IMG/VR virus record: IMGVR_UViG_3300025728_000346
Span: 1 to 31,525 of that record
Length of the DNA stretch: 31,525 bases
Direction: 5' to 3' (one strand)
Source: a virus
In this document: positions 23,256 to 31,525 of the stretch, in pieces
How the letters are laid out: each line of letters starts with the position of its first letter
Numbering within the stretch: position 1 is the first letter of the stretch
Made by a program: the position numbers and the translations under genes
Notes under the pieces: model-generated
Databases searched by the model: none
Told to the model about the DNA's origin: nothing
Seen by the model: the letters and a program-made list of their open reading frames with translations, nothing else

Positions 23256-24305
23256 ATGAATCAGCGTGTTTATTGGTTGGATGCCGCAAGAGCAATAGCT
23301 ATTTTGCTGGTTGTTTTTACTCATTGTCATGAGCAAGCGCAGGTTACTGACCCTCTTTGGGGGGGCATATTCTATTCAATAGACCGGCTCGGGGTTCCTG
23401 TTTTCTTTATGCTTTCAGGCGGATTAATTCTTGATAGAATCAAAGATATTCCGATAATGGATTTTTACAAGCGAAGAATTGTTCAGTTTGTAATTCTTTT
23501 ATGTGTTTATTCTATTCTAACAAATACAGTTAAACTCACTCTGGATTCCGGAGATATTCTTTCATCATTTAGTAAGTCCGTTATTAGCTACAATGCTATT
23601 TTTAACTCCACAGAGTTTAATGGTATTTATGGCTATGCAAGACAGCTCTGGTATATGTATGCGATTATTCAGTTGTATCTCATTGCTCCTTTTGTTTCAA
23701 AATTGCTTACGGCGCTGACGACGAGACAGATTGTTGGTTTTCTGGTTTTGTGTGCATTGTTTAACCAGGTTAAAATGACGGGGCAAACCTTCGGATTTGA
23801 CTGGAATTTACTTCGTCGTTTAGGGACCGATTTTACGGGTTCCTTCCTGTTTTACTTCGTACTGGGTTACGTTCTAATTGCCAGGAACGGTCTTGATGCG
23901 ATGAGTAAAAAATTACAGTGGCCATTGTCGGTTTTACTGATTGCATTGCCATCATTTCTTTTAGTAAAGGCAGATGTAAGCGCAGGGAAGTTGTCAGGGG
24001 AAATGCACTGGTATACTGCCTCATTATTTATTTTGATTTCAAGTATCGGCTTGATGATGATGCTTAAACTCTTGTTTTCAGTTCGACGCATCGCAATTTT
24101 TGAAATGTTGAGTTTATGCTCTTTCGGGGTTTTCCTTTCCCACTATGCCTTTATTTATATAGTAAAACATTTACAACAAATATATTCTATTGCAGGTAAT
24201 CAGTTCGAAAACACAGCTATGTATTTTGTTTTTTCGATAGTTGCAAGTCTGATGTTCACGCTAGTGATGCTCAAAAGCAAAGTCACGCGTTACTTTGTCG
24301 CGTGA
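23256..24305 (+). CDS. Membrane O-acyltransferase (acyltransferase 3 family)
   Basis: Integral membrane protein of 349 residues with about ten hydrophobic segments, of the family that O-acetylates surface sugars such as O-antigen. The active-site pattern is present: Asp-9-x2-Arg-12 and His-23 in WLDAARAIAILLVVFTH, VPVFFMLSG (47-55) and the basic FYKRR (70-74). ATG 23256 with GAGAG upstream is preferred to earlier starts. It is AT-rich and lies between G and FI, where P2 carries Z/fun and relatives carry other cargo. A phage-borne enzyme of this type can change the surface receptor and exclude related phages. The substrate is unknown. Confidence 0.9.
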   Translation: MNQRVYWLDAARAIAILLVVFTHCHEQAQVTDPLWGGIFYSIDRLGVPVFFMLSGGLILDRIKDIPIMDFYKRRIVQFVILLCVYSILTNTVKLTLDSGDILSSFSKSVISYNAIFNSTEFNGIYGYARQLWYMYAIIQLYLIAPFVSKLLTALTTRQIVGFLVLCALFNQVKMTGQTFGFDWNLLRRLGTDFTGSFLFYFVLGYVLIARNGLDAMSKKLQWPLSVLLIALPSFLLVKADVSAGKLSGEMHWYTASLFILISSIGLMMMLKLLFSVRRIAIFEMLSLCSFGVFLSHYAFIYIVKHLQQIYSIAGNQFENTAMYFVFSIVASLMFTLVMLKSKVTRYFVA

Positions 24306-24317
24306 TGTCCTAATGGT

Positions 24318-24382
24318 GAATTGTGCCAGAGCAGGCACAATTCACTGCATGTGCTTTTCCTTCCATTCTCTAAGAGCATAAG
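24318..24382 (+). promoter_or_regulatory. Ogr box and late promoter of the FI operon
   Basis: TGT-N12-ACA (24322-24339) lies inside a longer perfect 10-bp inverted repeat, GAATTGTGCC / GGCACAATTC (24318-24343). CATAAG at 24377-24382 stands about 47 nt from the box centre, as the identical word does at the O promoter, and predicts a start near 24386-24389, 23-26 nt before FI. The repeat may also act as a transcript-end hairpin for the acyltransferase gene. Confidence 0.85.
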
Positions 24383-24411
24383 CAGACCACTTATTTTGGA
24401 GTGACTGCCTT

Positions 24412-25584
24412 ATGGCTCAGGATTACCACCACGGGGTGCGCGTTGTTGAAATCAACGAGGGCACCCGACCCATTACCACGATCAGCACTGCTATCGTGGG
24501 CATGGTCTGCACCGGCGATGATGCCGATGCGGCAATGTTCCCTCTCAACAAACCGGTTCTGCTGACCGACGTCCTGACCGCCAGCGGTAAAGCGGGCGAG
24601 TCCGGCACGCTGGCCCGCTCGCTGGATGCAATTGCTGACCAGGCCAAACCCGTCACCGTCGTAGTGCGCGTGGCGCAGGGCGAAACCGAAGCGGAAACTA
24701 CCTCCAACATTATCGGCGGCGTGACCGCAGACGGCAAAAAAACCGGTATGAAAGCGCTGCTGTCGGCGCAATCCCAGCTCGGCGTTAAGCCGCGCATCCT
24801 TGGCGTGCCGGGGCATGATACGCAGGCGGTTGCCACTGAGCTGCTGAGCGTGGCGCAGAGCCTGCGCGGGTTTGCCTATCTGTCCGCCTACGGCTGCAAA
24901 ACGGTGGAAGACGCTATTGCCTATCGCGCCAATTTCAGCCAGCGAGAGGGGATGCTGATCTGGCCTGACTTCATCAACTTTGACACCGTGCTGAATGCCG
25001 ACGCGACAGCCTACGCCTCCGCCCGTGCGCTTGGTCTGCGCGCCAAAATTGACGAGCAGACCGGCTGGCACAAAACCCTGTCCAACGTCGGCGTGAACGG
25101 CGTCACCGGGCTATCCGCCGATGTGTTCTGGGATCTGCAGGACCCGGCAACCGATGCGGGACTGCTGAACCAGAACGACGTCACGACGCTGATCCGCAAG
25201 GACGGCTTCCGCTTCTGGGGTTCCCGTTGCCTGAGCGACGATCCACTGTTTGCCTTTGAGAACTACACCCGCACGGCGCAGGTACTGGCGGACACCATCG
25301 CCGAGGCGCACATGTGGGCGGTGGATGGCGTGCTCAACCCGTCGCTGGCCCGCGACATTATCGAAGGCATCCGCGCCAAACTGCGCAGCCTGAAATCGCA
25401 GGGCTACATCATCGGCGCGGAGTGCTGGCTGGATGAGGCCGTGAACGATAAGGACTCCCTGAAAGCCGGGAAACTCACTATCGACTACGACTACACGCCA
25501 GTGCCGCCGCTGGAAAACCTGATGCTGCGCCAGCGCATTACCGATCAATACCTGCTGGACTTCTCCAGCCAGGTCAGCGCGTAA
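24412..25584 (+). CDS. FI: Tail sheath protein gpFI
   Basis: Contractile tail sheath, 390 residues (P2 396). The start [39 protein letters not shown] is diagnostic for the family. GGAG lies about 10 nt before the ATG. It is the first gene of the tail operon behind an Ogr-controlled promoter. Confidence 0.96.
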   Translation: MAQDYHHGVRVVEINEGTRPITTISTAIVGMVCTGDDADAAMFPLNKPVLLTDVLTASGKAGESGTLARSLDAIADQAKPVTVVVRVAQGETEAETTSNIIGGVTADGKKTGMKALLSAQSQLGVKPRILGVPGHDTQAVATELLSVAQSLRGFAYLSAYGCKTVEDAIAYRANFSQREGMLIWPDFINFDTVLNADATAYASARALGLRAKIDEQTGWHKTLSNVGVNGVTGLSADVFWDLQDPATDAGLLNQNDVTTLIRKDGFRFWGSRCLSDDPLFAFENYTRTAQVLADTIAEAHMWAVDGVLNPSLARDIIEGIRAKLRSLKSQGYIIGAECWLDEAVNDKDSLKAGKLTIDYDYTPVPPLENLMLRQRITDQYLLDFSSQVSA

Positions 25585-25593
25585 GGGGACACC

Positions 25594-26109
25594 ATGGCTT
25601 TACCACGCAAGCTGAAACACCTGAACCTGTTTAACGAAGGGAACAACTGGCAGGGGATTGTCGAATCGCTGACCCTGCCGAAATTTACCCGCAAGTTTGA
25701 GAAGTATCGCGGCGGCGGAATGCCGGGCGCTGTGGACGTGGATATGGGGCTGGATGACGGCGCTATTGATACGGAGTTTTCCATCGGCGGCACCGAGCTG
25801 CTGCTGTTCAAACAGATGGGCAAAACCACGGTGGACGCCATCCAGCTGCGCTTTACCGGCTCCATCCAGCGTGACGACACCGGCGAAGTGCAGGCCGTCG
25901 AGCTGGTTGTGCGCGGACGCCATAAAGAGCTGGATTCCGGTGAGTGGAAGACCGGCGAAAGTAGCACCACTAAAGTCAGCAGCACCAACAGCTACGCGAA
26001 GCTAACCATTGACGGCGAAGTGCTCTATGAGGTCGATCTGGTCAACATGATTGAAATCGTGGACGGTGTGGATCTGATGGAAGCGCACCGTAACGCCCTC
26101 GGACTCTAA
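25594..26109 (+). CDS. FII: Tail tube protein gpFII
   Basis: Forms the inner tube of the contractile tail; 171 residues (P2 172). MALPRKLKHLNLFNEGNNWQG and the Gly-rich YRGGGMPGAVDVDMG are typical. AAGGGGAC precedes the ATG. It follows the sheath gene by 9 nt, and E follows after 53 nt. Confidence 0.96.
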   Translation: MALPRKLKHLNLFNEGNNWQGIVESLTLPKFTRKFEKYRGGGMPGAVDVDMGLDDGAIDTEFSIGGTELLLFKQMGKTTVDAIQLRFTGSIQRDDTGEVQAVELVVRGRHKELDSGEWKTGESSTTKVSSTNSYAKLTIDGEVLYEVDLVNMIEIVDGVDLMEAHRNALGL

Positions 26110-26162
26110 TTAATTTAACGGCGCGGGCAGCCGCGCCTGTACCCCATTAACAGGAAAAGAAC

Positions 26163-26465
26163 ATGAGTGATAAACCAACCGAAAAGACCGTGCAGCTGGA
26201 TACGCCAATCAAGCGCGGTAAAACAGAAATCACCGAAATTATTCTGCGTAAACCGCAGTCCGGCGCGCTGCGTGGCACCCGCCTGCAGGCGATTATGGAT
26301 ATGGACGTGGGCGCAATGATGACCGTCATCCCGCGTATCTCCACGCCGACCCTGACCGCGCAGGAAATGGCGGAGCTGGACCCCGCCGATCTCACCGCGC
26401 TGTCGGTTGAGGTGGTGACTTTTTTATTGAAGAAGTCGGTGCTTGCCGGTTTGCCGACAGCCTGA
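26163..26465 (+). CDS. E: Tail protein gpE
   Basis: Tail assembly protein of 100 residues (P2 91), made in the zero frame. It and its frameshifted form act as the chaperones for the tape measure, the counterpart of lambda G and GT. A T TTT TTA slippery heptamer (26420-26426) lies near its end. AGGAAAAGAAC precedes the ATG. Confidence 0.94.
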   Translation: MSDKPTEKTVQLDTPIKRGKTEITEIILRKPQSGALRGTRLQAIMDMDVGAMMTVIPRISTPTLTAQEMAELDPADLTALSVEVVTFLLKKSVLAGLPTA

Positions 26466-26599
26466 CGGTTGATGATCTGGTGGCGGATATTGCCACCATC
26501 TTTCACTGGTCGCCGTCCGTCACCGACGTTATGCCGCTAACGGACGTGCTGGAGTGGCGACATAAAGCCATTCAGCGAAGCGGGGCCAGCGATGAGTGA
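26426..26599 (+). CDS. E': gpE' extension, made by -1 frameshift
   Basis: After the slippery T TTT TTA at 26420-26426, the -1 frame continues as IEEVGACRFADSLTVDDLVA and so on for 57 codons to TGA 26597-26599. The fusion E+E' would have about 145 residues (P2 E+E' 142). The part alone has no ribosome-binding site. The end overlaps the ATG of T. P2 uses the same mechanism with T TTT TTG, so the change of the last base is the only difference in the heptamer. Confidence 0.92.
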   Translation: MEEVGACRFADSLTVDDLVADIATIFHWSPSVTDVMPLTDVLEWRHKAIQRSGASDE

Positions 26600-29500
26600 C
26601 AACAACCTGCGCCTGCAGGTGATTCTAAATGCGGTTGATAAGCTCACCCGCCCGTTCCGATCCGCGCAGGCCAGTTCGAAGGAGCTGGCAACAGCCGTCC
26701 AGCAAAGCCGCGCCCGTCTAAAAGAGTTAGATGCCCAGGCGGGCAGGATTGACGGTTTCCGCAAAGCCAGCGCGCAGCTGGCCGTCACCGGTAACAGCCT
26801 GAAAGCCGCCCGTGAAGAAGCGGCTAAACTTGCCACACAGTTTACTGCCACCAACCGCCCGACTGCGGCGCAGTCCCGACTGCTGGAGCAGGCAAAAAAC
26901 CGCGTCACCGACCTGCAGAATAAATATAACGGGCTTCGCCAGTCGGTGCAGCGTCAGCGCCTTGCACTCAATGAGGCCGGGCTGGATACGAAGAAGCTCA
27001 GTAGTGCGCAGCGCGAACTCCGGCAGAATGCCGACGAAACCCGCCAGGCGCTGGACCGTCAAATGAAATCCCTGAAACGCCTTGGCGAACAGCAGGCCCG
27101 GATGAATGCGGTCCGCGATCAATATTCCCGCCGTCTGGAAGTGCGGGACAGGATTGCCGGAGCCGGGGCAACCACTACGGCCGCCGGGCTGGCGATGGGC
27201 GCGCCGGTGATGGCGGCGGTGAAAAGCTACGCCAGCATGGAAGACGCCATGAAGGGGGTGGCAAAGCAGGTCAACGGTCTGCGTGATGACAACGGCAACC
27301 GCACCGCCCGGTTCTATGAAATGCAGGATGCCATCAAAGCCGCCAGCGAACAGCTGCCGATGGAAAACGGCGCGGTGGACTATGCCGCACTGGTTGAAGG
27401 CGGGGCGCGCATGAACGTGACGAACCCGAATGATTCGTGGGCGGACCAGAAGCGCGACCTGCTGGCCTTTGCCAGCACGGCGGCCAAAGCATCTACGGCA
27501 TTTGAACTGCCTGCTGATGAGTTGTCCGAGGGGCTGGGGAAAATCGCCAGTCTGTATAAGGTGCCGACCCGCAATATCGAACAGCTGGGCGATGCGCTGA
27601 ACTACCTCGACGATAACGCCATGTCGAAAGGCGCAGACATTATCGACGTGCTGCAGCGTATGGGAGGCGTGGCCGACCGTCTTGACTATCGCAAGGCCGC
27701 CGCACTCGGCTCCACGTTTCTGTCATTAGGTGCTGCGCCGGAAATTGCCGCCAGCGCGTCAAACGCCATGGTGCGCGAGCTGTCGATTGCCACCATGCAG
27801 AGCAAGCGATTCTTTGCGGGCATGGACCTGCTGAAACTCAATCCGGCAGAGATTGAAAAGCAGATGACCACGGACGCCATCGGCACCATCCAGCGCGTGC
27901 TGGAGAAGGTCAACCGTCTGCCTCAGGATAAGCGCCTGTCCGCCATGACGATGCTGTTTGGCAAAGAGTTTGGCGATGATGCGGCGAAGCTTGCGAACAA
28001 CCTGCCGGAGCTCCAGCGCCAGCTCAGACTCACGTCCGGCGGAGATGCGAACGGCTCGATGCAGAAAGAATCCGACATCAACAAGGACTCTCTTTCCGCG
28101 CAGTGGTTGCTGGTGAAAACGGGCGCTCAGAACGCGTTCAGTAGCCTGGGCGAAACGCTGCGCCAGCCGCTGCTGGATATCATGGACTCCGTGAAAGGTG
28201 TCACCGGTGCGCTGCGTCGCTGGGTGGAGCAAAACCCGCAGCTGGCAGGCACGCTGATGAAAGTGGCGGCAGCAACAGCAGCGATCACCGTTGTGCTCGG
28301 CACGTTAGCGGTAGCCGTGGCCGCCGTACTGGGACCGCTGGCGGTGATCCGCTTTGGCCTGTCGATGCTGGGCGTTAAAACTCTGCCCTCCGTGACGGCT
28401 GCCGTATCACGCACCGGCAGCGCACTCTCCTGGCTGGCGGGTGCCCCGCTTTCCCTGTTGCGTCGGCGAATGGCGTCATCCGGCGGCAGTGTCGGATTGC
28501 TGAGCGCGCCGCTAAATGCCCTGCGCCGTTCTGCCGGGCTGGCGGGTAATGCGCTGAAAGCGGTTGCTGGGGCACCGCTGGTGATGCTCCGCGCTTCAAT
28601 GGCTGGCTTTCGTAATGTTATCGGTGCAGTGATGAACCCGCTGGCAGCGCTGCGTGGTGGAGTCTCCGCCGCCACTGGCGTGCTGCGCTTTCTGGTCTCC
28701 GGTCCGCTGGCCCTGCTGCGCGTGGCGCTGTATGGTATTTCCGGTTTGTTGGGCGCGCTGCTCAGTCCGGTAGGGCTGGTTGTGGCGGCCCTTGCAGGTG
28801 TGGCACTCGTTATCTGGAAACACTGGCAGCCCATCAGCGCCTTTTTGGGCGGCGTGGTGGAAGGATTCAAAGCCGCTGCCGCACCAATTAGTGCCGCCTT
28901 TGAACCGCTCCGTCCGGTGTTTCAGTGGATAGGTGACAAAGTGCAGGCGTTATGGGGATGGTTCACGGATTTGTTAGCGCCGGTGAAATCCACCGCCGAA
29001 GAGCTGAGCAGTGCGGCGGCGATGGGCCGCAGCTTTGGTGAGGCGCTGGCCGAAGGTCTGAACATGGTGATGCACCCGCTGGAGTCGCTGAAATCCGGCG
29101 TGTCGTGGTTGCTGGAAAAGCTAGGCATTGTTAGCAAGGAAGCGGCAAAAGCGAAATTACCTGAGCAGGTCACGCGACAACAGCCCGCTACGGTCAACAG
29201 TGACGGCAAGGTATTGCTGCCGCCAGGCGGTTTTCCCTCGATGGGGTTTGCGGGGATGTACGACAACGGCGGGGCGATCCCACGCGGCCAGTTTGGCATC
29301 GTGGGAGAGAACGGCCCGGAAATTGTCAACGGTCCGGCCAATGTGACCAGCAGGCGGCGCACTGCTGCGCTGGCGTCCGTGGTGGCCGGAGCGATGGGTG
29401 TAGCTGCAGCACCTGCAGAGGCGGTACCTCTGCACCCGTTCAGTCTTCCGGTCAGGGCATACCAGACGCAGACCGTGAAGGCAGACAGCCCGCCACCGGT

Positions 29501-29663
29501 AATCCGCTATGAGATTAATGCGCCGATTCATATCACCGCCCAGCCGGGGCAGAGCGCGCAGGATATCGCCCGTGAAGTGGCGCGGCAGCTCGATGAGCGC
29601 GAACGCCGGGCCAGGGCGAAGGCGCGCAGCAACTACAGCGATCAGGGGGGATACGATTCATGA
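26592..29663 (+). CDS. T: Tape measure protein gpT
   Basis: Sets tail length and passes into the cell envelope at infection. The 1023 residues exceed the 815 of P2. Residues 1-185 are coiled coil (Arg/Gln/Lys-rich). Residues 190-510 contain the TP901-like domain (GVAKQVNGLRDD, MTMLFGKEFGDDA). Residues 550-770 are hydrophobic with six Pro-centred units spaced 21-22 residues apart. The C-terminal part is Pro/Gly-rich with the tape-measure-type GQFGIVGENGPEIV. The start overlaps the E' end. The extra length suggests a longer tail than that of P2, if the usual proportionality holds. Confidence 0.94.
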   Translation: MSDNNLRLQVILNAVDKLTRPFRSAQASSKELATAVQQSRARLKELDAQAGRIDGFRKASAQLAVTGNSLKAAREEAAKLATQFTATNRPTAAQSRLLEQAKNRVTDLQNKYNGLRQSVQRQRLALNEAGLDTKKLSSAQRELRQNADETRQALDRQMKSLKRLGEQQARMNAVRDQYSRRLEVRDRIAGAGATTTAAGLAMGAPVMAAVKSYASMEDAMKGVAKQVNGLRDDNGNRTARFYEMQDAIKAASEQLPMENGAVDYAALVEGGARMNVTNPNDSWADQKRDLLAFASTAAKASTAFELPADELSEGLGKIASLYKVPTRNIEQLGDALNYLDDNAMSKGADIIDVLQRMGGVADRLDYRKAAALGSTFLSLGAAPEIAASASNAMVRELSIATMQSKRFFAGMDLLKLNPAEIEKQMTTDAIGTIQRVLEKVNRLPQDKRLSAMTMLFGKEFGDDAAKLANNLPELQRQLRLTSGGDANGSMQKESDINKDSLSAQWLLVKTGAQNAFSSLGETLRQPLLDIMDSVKGVTGALRRWVEQNPQLAGTLMKVAAATAAITVVLGTLAVAVAAVLGPLAVIRFGLSMLGVKTLPSVTAAVSRTGSALSWLAGAPLSLLRRRMASSGGSVGLLSAPLNALRRSAGLAGNALKAVAGAPLVMLRASMAGFRNVIGAVMNPLAALRGGVSAATGVLRFLVSGPLALLRVALYGISGLLGALLSPVGLVVAALAGVALVIWKHWQPISAFLGGVVEGFKAAAAPISAAFEPLRPVFQWIGDKVQALWGWFTDLLAPVKSTAEELSSAAAMGRSFGEALAEGLNMVMHPLESLKSGVSWLLEKLGIVSKEAAKAKLPEQVTRQQPATVNSDGKVLLPPGGFPSMGFAGMYDNGGAIPRGQFGIVGENGPEIVNGPANVTSRRRTAALASVVAGAMGVAAAPAEAVPLHPFSLPVRAYQTQTVKADSPPPVIRYEINAPIHITAQPGQSAQDIAREVARQLDERERRARAKARSNYSDQGGYDS

Positions 29664-30145
29664 TGATGGTGCTGGGGTTATACGTTTTTATGCTGCGCAC
29701 CGTGCCGTATCAGGAGCTGCAGTATCAGCGCAGCTGGCGACATGCGGCCAACAGTCGGGTTAACCGCCGCCCGTCCACGCAGTTTCTGGGACCGGATAAC
29801 GACTCACTTACTCTGTCCGGTGTGCTGCTGCCGGAAATCACCGGCGGCAGGCTGTCCCTGCTGGCACTGGAGCAGATGGCGGAGCTGGGGAAAGCGTGGC
29901 CGCTGATTGAGGGCAGTGGGACTATCTACGGCATGTTTGTGATCGAGAGCCTAAGTCAGACCAAAACGGAGTTTTTCGAAAGCGGAATGCCGCGGCGGAT
30001 TGAGTTCACGCTTACCCTGAAACGGGTGGATGAATCGCTGTCTGAGATGTTCGGCAGCCTGAGCGACCAGCTCAGCAACCTGCAGGACACGGCGACCTCT
30101 GCGATTGGCAAAGTGAAAAATATGGCGGGAGGGTTGCTGTCATGA
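29660..30145 (+). CDS. U: Tail protein gpU
   Basis: Tail assembly protein at the baseplate hub side, 161 residues (P2 159). The MMMVLGLYVFMLRTVPYQELQYQRSW start and the GRLSLLALEQMAELGKAWPLIEG core are characteristic. The ATG overlaps the T stop by 4 nt, and D overlaps its end in the same manner. Confidence 0.94.
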   Translation: MMMVLGLYVFMLRTVPYQELQYQRSWRHAANSRVNRRPSTQFLGPDNDSLTLSGVLLPEITGGRLSLLALEQMAELGKAWPLIEGSGTIYGMFVIESLSQTKTEFFESGMPRRIEFTLTLKRVDESLSEMFGSLSDQLSNLQDTATSAIGKVKNMAGGLLS

Positions 30146-31242
30146 ATCTGAATTCCGATCTCATGAACCTGACCAGTAAAAGCCCGGCGTTCAGTATCAC
30201 CATCGAAGGCAAAGATGTGACGACGGTGATGGACGCGCGCCTGATGAGCCTGACGCTGACCGACAACCGAGGGTTTGAGGCGGACCAGCTCGATCTGGAG
30301 CTGGACGACGCGGACGGAATGATTGTTCTGCCGCGTCGGGGGGCGGTGATTCACCTGGCGCTGGGCTGGAAAGGACAGCCGTTGTTCCCGAAAGGGGTGT
30401 TTACCGTGGATGAGATTGAGCATAGCGGCTCACCTGACCGGCTGACCATCCGCGCCCGCAGCGCTGACTTCCGCGAAACCCTGAACACCCGGCGTGAAAA
30501 GTCCTGGCATCAGACCACGGTGGGCGAGGTGGTGAAGGAAATTGCTTCCCGCCACAATCTGAAACTGGCGCTGGGTAAAGACCTGACGGAAAAAGCGCTG
30601 GACCATATGGACCAGACCAACGAAAGCGATGCGAGTTTCCTGATGAAGCTGGCGCGCCAGTACGGCGCGATTGCCTCCGTGAAGGACGGGAACCTGCTGT
30701 TTATTCGACAGGGGCAGGGTAGAACGGCCAGCGGCAAGCCGCTGCCGGTTATTACCATTACCCGGCAGGCAGGTGATGGTCACCGGTTCACCCTGGCAGA
30801 TCGTGGGGCATACACCGGCGTCATCGCCAGCTGGCTGCATACTCGTGAACCGAAGAAGAAAGAAACCACTCAGGTGAAGCGACGCCGCAAGAAAACCGCC
30901 GCGCCCAAAGAGCCGGAGGCGAAGCAGGGTGATTATCTGGTGGGAACGGATGAAAACGTGCTGGTCCTGAATCGGACCTACGCCAACCGCAGTAATGCAG
31001 AGCGTGCAGCAAAGATGCAGTGGGAACGTCTGCAGCGCGGGGTAGCGTCTTTCTCCCTGCAGTTGGCAGAAGGCCGGGCCGATCTCTACACCGAAATGCC
31101 GGTGAAGGTGAGCGGCTTTAAGCAGCCTATTGATGATGCAGAATGGACCATCACCACGCTGACACATACCGTCAGCCCGGATAACGGGTTTACGACCAGT
31201 CTGGATCTCGAAGTGAAAATAGATGAGTTCGACATTGAATGA
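30142..31242 (+). CDS. D: Baseplate hub protein gpD (late control D)
   Basis: Hub protein to which the spike V attaches; 366 residues (P2 387). The sequence is of the phage late-control D family (PAFSITIEGKDVTTVMDARLMSLTLTDNRGFEADQLDLELDD). A Lys/Arg-rich linker (KKKETTQVKRRRKKTAAPKEP) sits at about residues 238-258. The start overlaps U. It is the last gene of the FI operon, before ogr. Confidence 0.94.
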   Translation: MNLNSDLMNLTSKSPAFSITIEGKDVTTVMDARLMSLTLTDNRGFEADQLDLELDDADGMIVLPRRGAVIHLALGWKGQPLFPKGVFTVDEIEHSGSPDRLTIRARSADFRETLNTRREKSWHQTTVGEVVKEIASRHNLKLALGKDLTEKALDHMDQTNESDASFLMKLARQYGAIASVKDGNLLFIRQGQGRTASGKPLPVITITRQAGDGHRFTLADRGAYTGVIASWLHTREPKKKETTQVKRRRKKTAAPKEPEAKQGDYLVGTDENVLVLNRTYANRSNAERAAKMQWERLQRGVASFSLQLAEGRADLYTEMPVKVSGFKQPIDDAEWTITTLTHTVSPDNGFTTSLDLEVKIDEFDIE

Positions 31243-31309
31243 TTAGTTCCAAAATGAGAACAATGATGTATCATTATTGCGAACTGGTTAAGAGTGAGGG
31301 CGGAACGAA

Positions 31310-31525
31310 ATGATGAATTGTCCAATGTGTGGCCAGGCCGCGCATACACGCAGTAGCTTTCAGGTTTCCAGCGAAACCAAAGAACGATACAACCAGTGCA
31401 CCAATATTGAGTGCGGACATACGTTCGTGACACATGAAACTTTTGTGCGATCCGTGTGCCGTCCGCAAAAAATCAGCGCTGCACCGCCTCATCCGAAGGG
31501 AATGCAGGAACAATTAGCTTACTGA
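31310..31525 (+). CDS. ogr: Late gene activator Ogr
   Basis: Zinc-finger activator that binds TGT-N12-ACA sites and recruits RNA polymerase through alpha to late promoters. The 71 residues (P2 72) keep the exact cysteine spacing Cys-4-x2-Cys-7-x22-Cys-30-x4-Cys-35, with AAHTRSS and TKERYNQC around it. ATG 31310 is preferred to 31313 because it aligns with P2 Ogr. A 67-nt gap after D holds a 14-nt palindrome (31262-31275) and probably its own promoter. The window ends at the stop codon. Confidence 0.96.
   Translation: MMNCPMCGQAAHTRSSFQVSSETKERYNQCTNIECGHTFVTHETFVRSVCRPQKISAAPPHPKGMQEQLAY

Larger units (their letters stand above)
1..31525. mobile_element. P2/186-type prophage, int to ogr
   Basis: Gene order follows the prophage form of P2 and 186: int and repressor leftward, early and replication genes rightward, cos, Q-P leftward, then O to D rightward and ogr last. 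Every core morphogenesis gene is present with an intact reading frame and a length near its P2 counterpart. The window ends coincide with the stop codons of int and ogr. attL and attR are therefore not visible, and neither is flanking host DNA. Regulation (CI, CII, Fil) is 186-like while the structural genes are P2-like. No broken core gene was found, so the element could be inducible, but this is inferred from sequence only. Confidence 0.95.

Noticed and set aside
1-31525. attL/attR direct repeat at the window ends
   Set aside because: The window starts and ends at stop codons of int and ogr, and no shared core sequence is seen. The sites must lie outside.
1-31525. tRNA genes, CRISPR arrays and insertion sequences
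   Set aside because: No cloverleaf, regularly spaced repeat array or transposase was seen on reading either strand.

Overview
The window is one complete-looking P2/186-type temperate prophage (Peduovirus-like) in an enterobacterium. It begins exactly at the integrase stop codon and ends exactly at the ogr stop codon, so the attachment sites and the host junctions lie just outside. Backbone codon use is GC-rich, and the tail-fibre repeats, lysis genes and P2 gene order fit Klebsiella, Enterobacter or a close relative. The host genus is an inference.

Layout. (1) 1-3475, leftward: integrase, an OLD-family ATPase/TOPRIM nuclease and a 186-type CI repressor. OLD sits 21 nt behind cI, so it should be made in the lysogen. 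(2) 3500-8200, rightward early region: apl/cox, cII, fil, three small genes and the replication initiator A, then a small gene behind a near-perfect LexA box in the place where 186 keeps its SOS antirepressor tum. (3) 8196-8310: the cos region, with a cohesive-end sequence very close to P2/186. (4) 8419-9426: an AT-rich RelA/SpoT-synthetase gene between cos and portal gene Q, a known accessory hotspot of P2-like phages. (5) 9476-31525: capsid, lysis and tail genes in P2 order, Q-P leftward and O-N-M-L-X-holin-K-lysB-lysC-R-S, V-W-J-I-H-G, FI-FII-E-E'-T-U-D and ogr rightward.

How it works together. CI holds the early promoter. LexA-controlled products probably release CI on DNA damage, A starts rolling-circle replication, and the zinc-finger activator Ogr turns on the late operons. 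Three perfect TGT-N12-ACA Ogr boxes are visible: between P and O, in front of V, and in front of FI. M and P package DNA at cos. Lysis uses a two-TM holin, a signal-anchor endolysin with the cysteine switch of phage P1 Lyz, and nested spanins.

Cargo. Four genes foreign to the core P2 map sit at transcription-unit boundaries: OLD (int/cI), RelA/SpoT-like (cos/Q), a DUF6602-type PD-(D/E)xK protein with a zinc ribbon (S/V, opposite strand) and a membrane acyltransferase (G/FI, the place of Z/fun in P2). Together they look like a distributed set of defence and superinfection-exclusion genes.

The most unusual regulatory structure is at 1054-1108. A LexA box fills the spacer of a promoter in front of int, and the int ribosome-binding site lies inside the terminator hairpin of the cI-OLD transcript. 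This could make integrase SOS-inducible while keeping it silent in read-through RNA.
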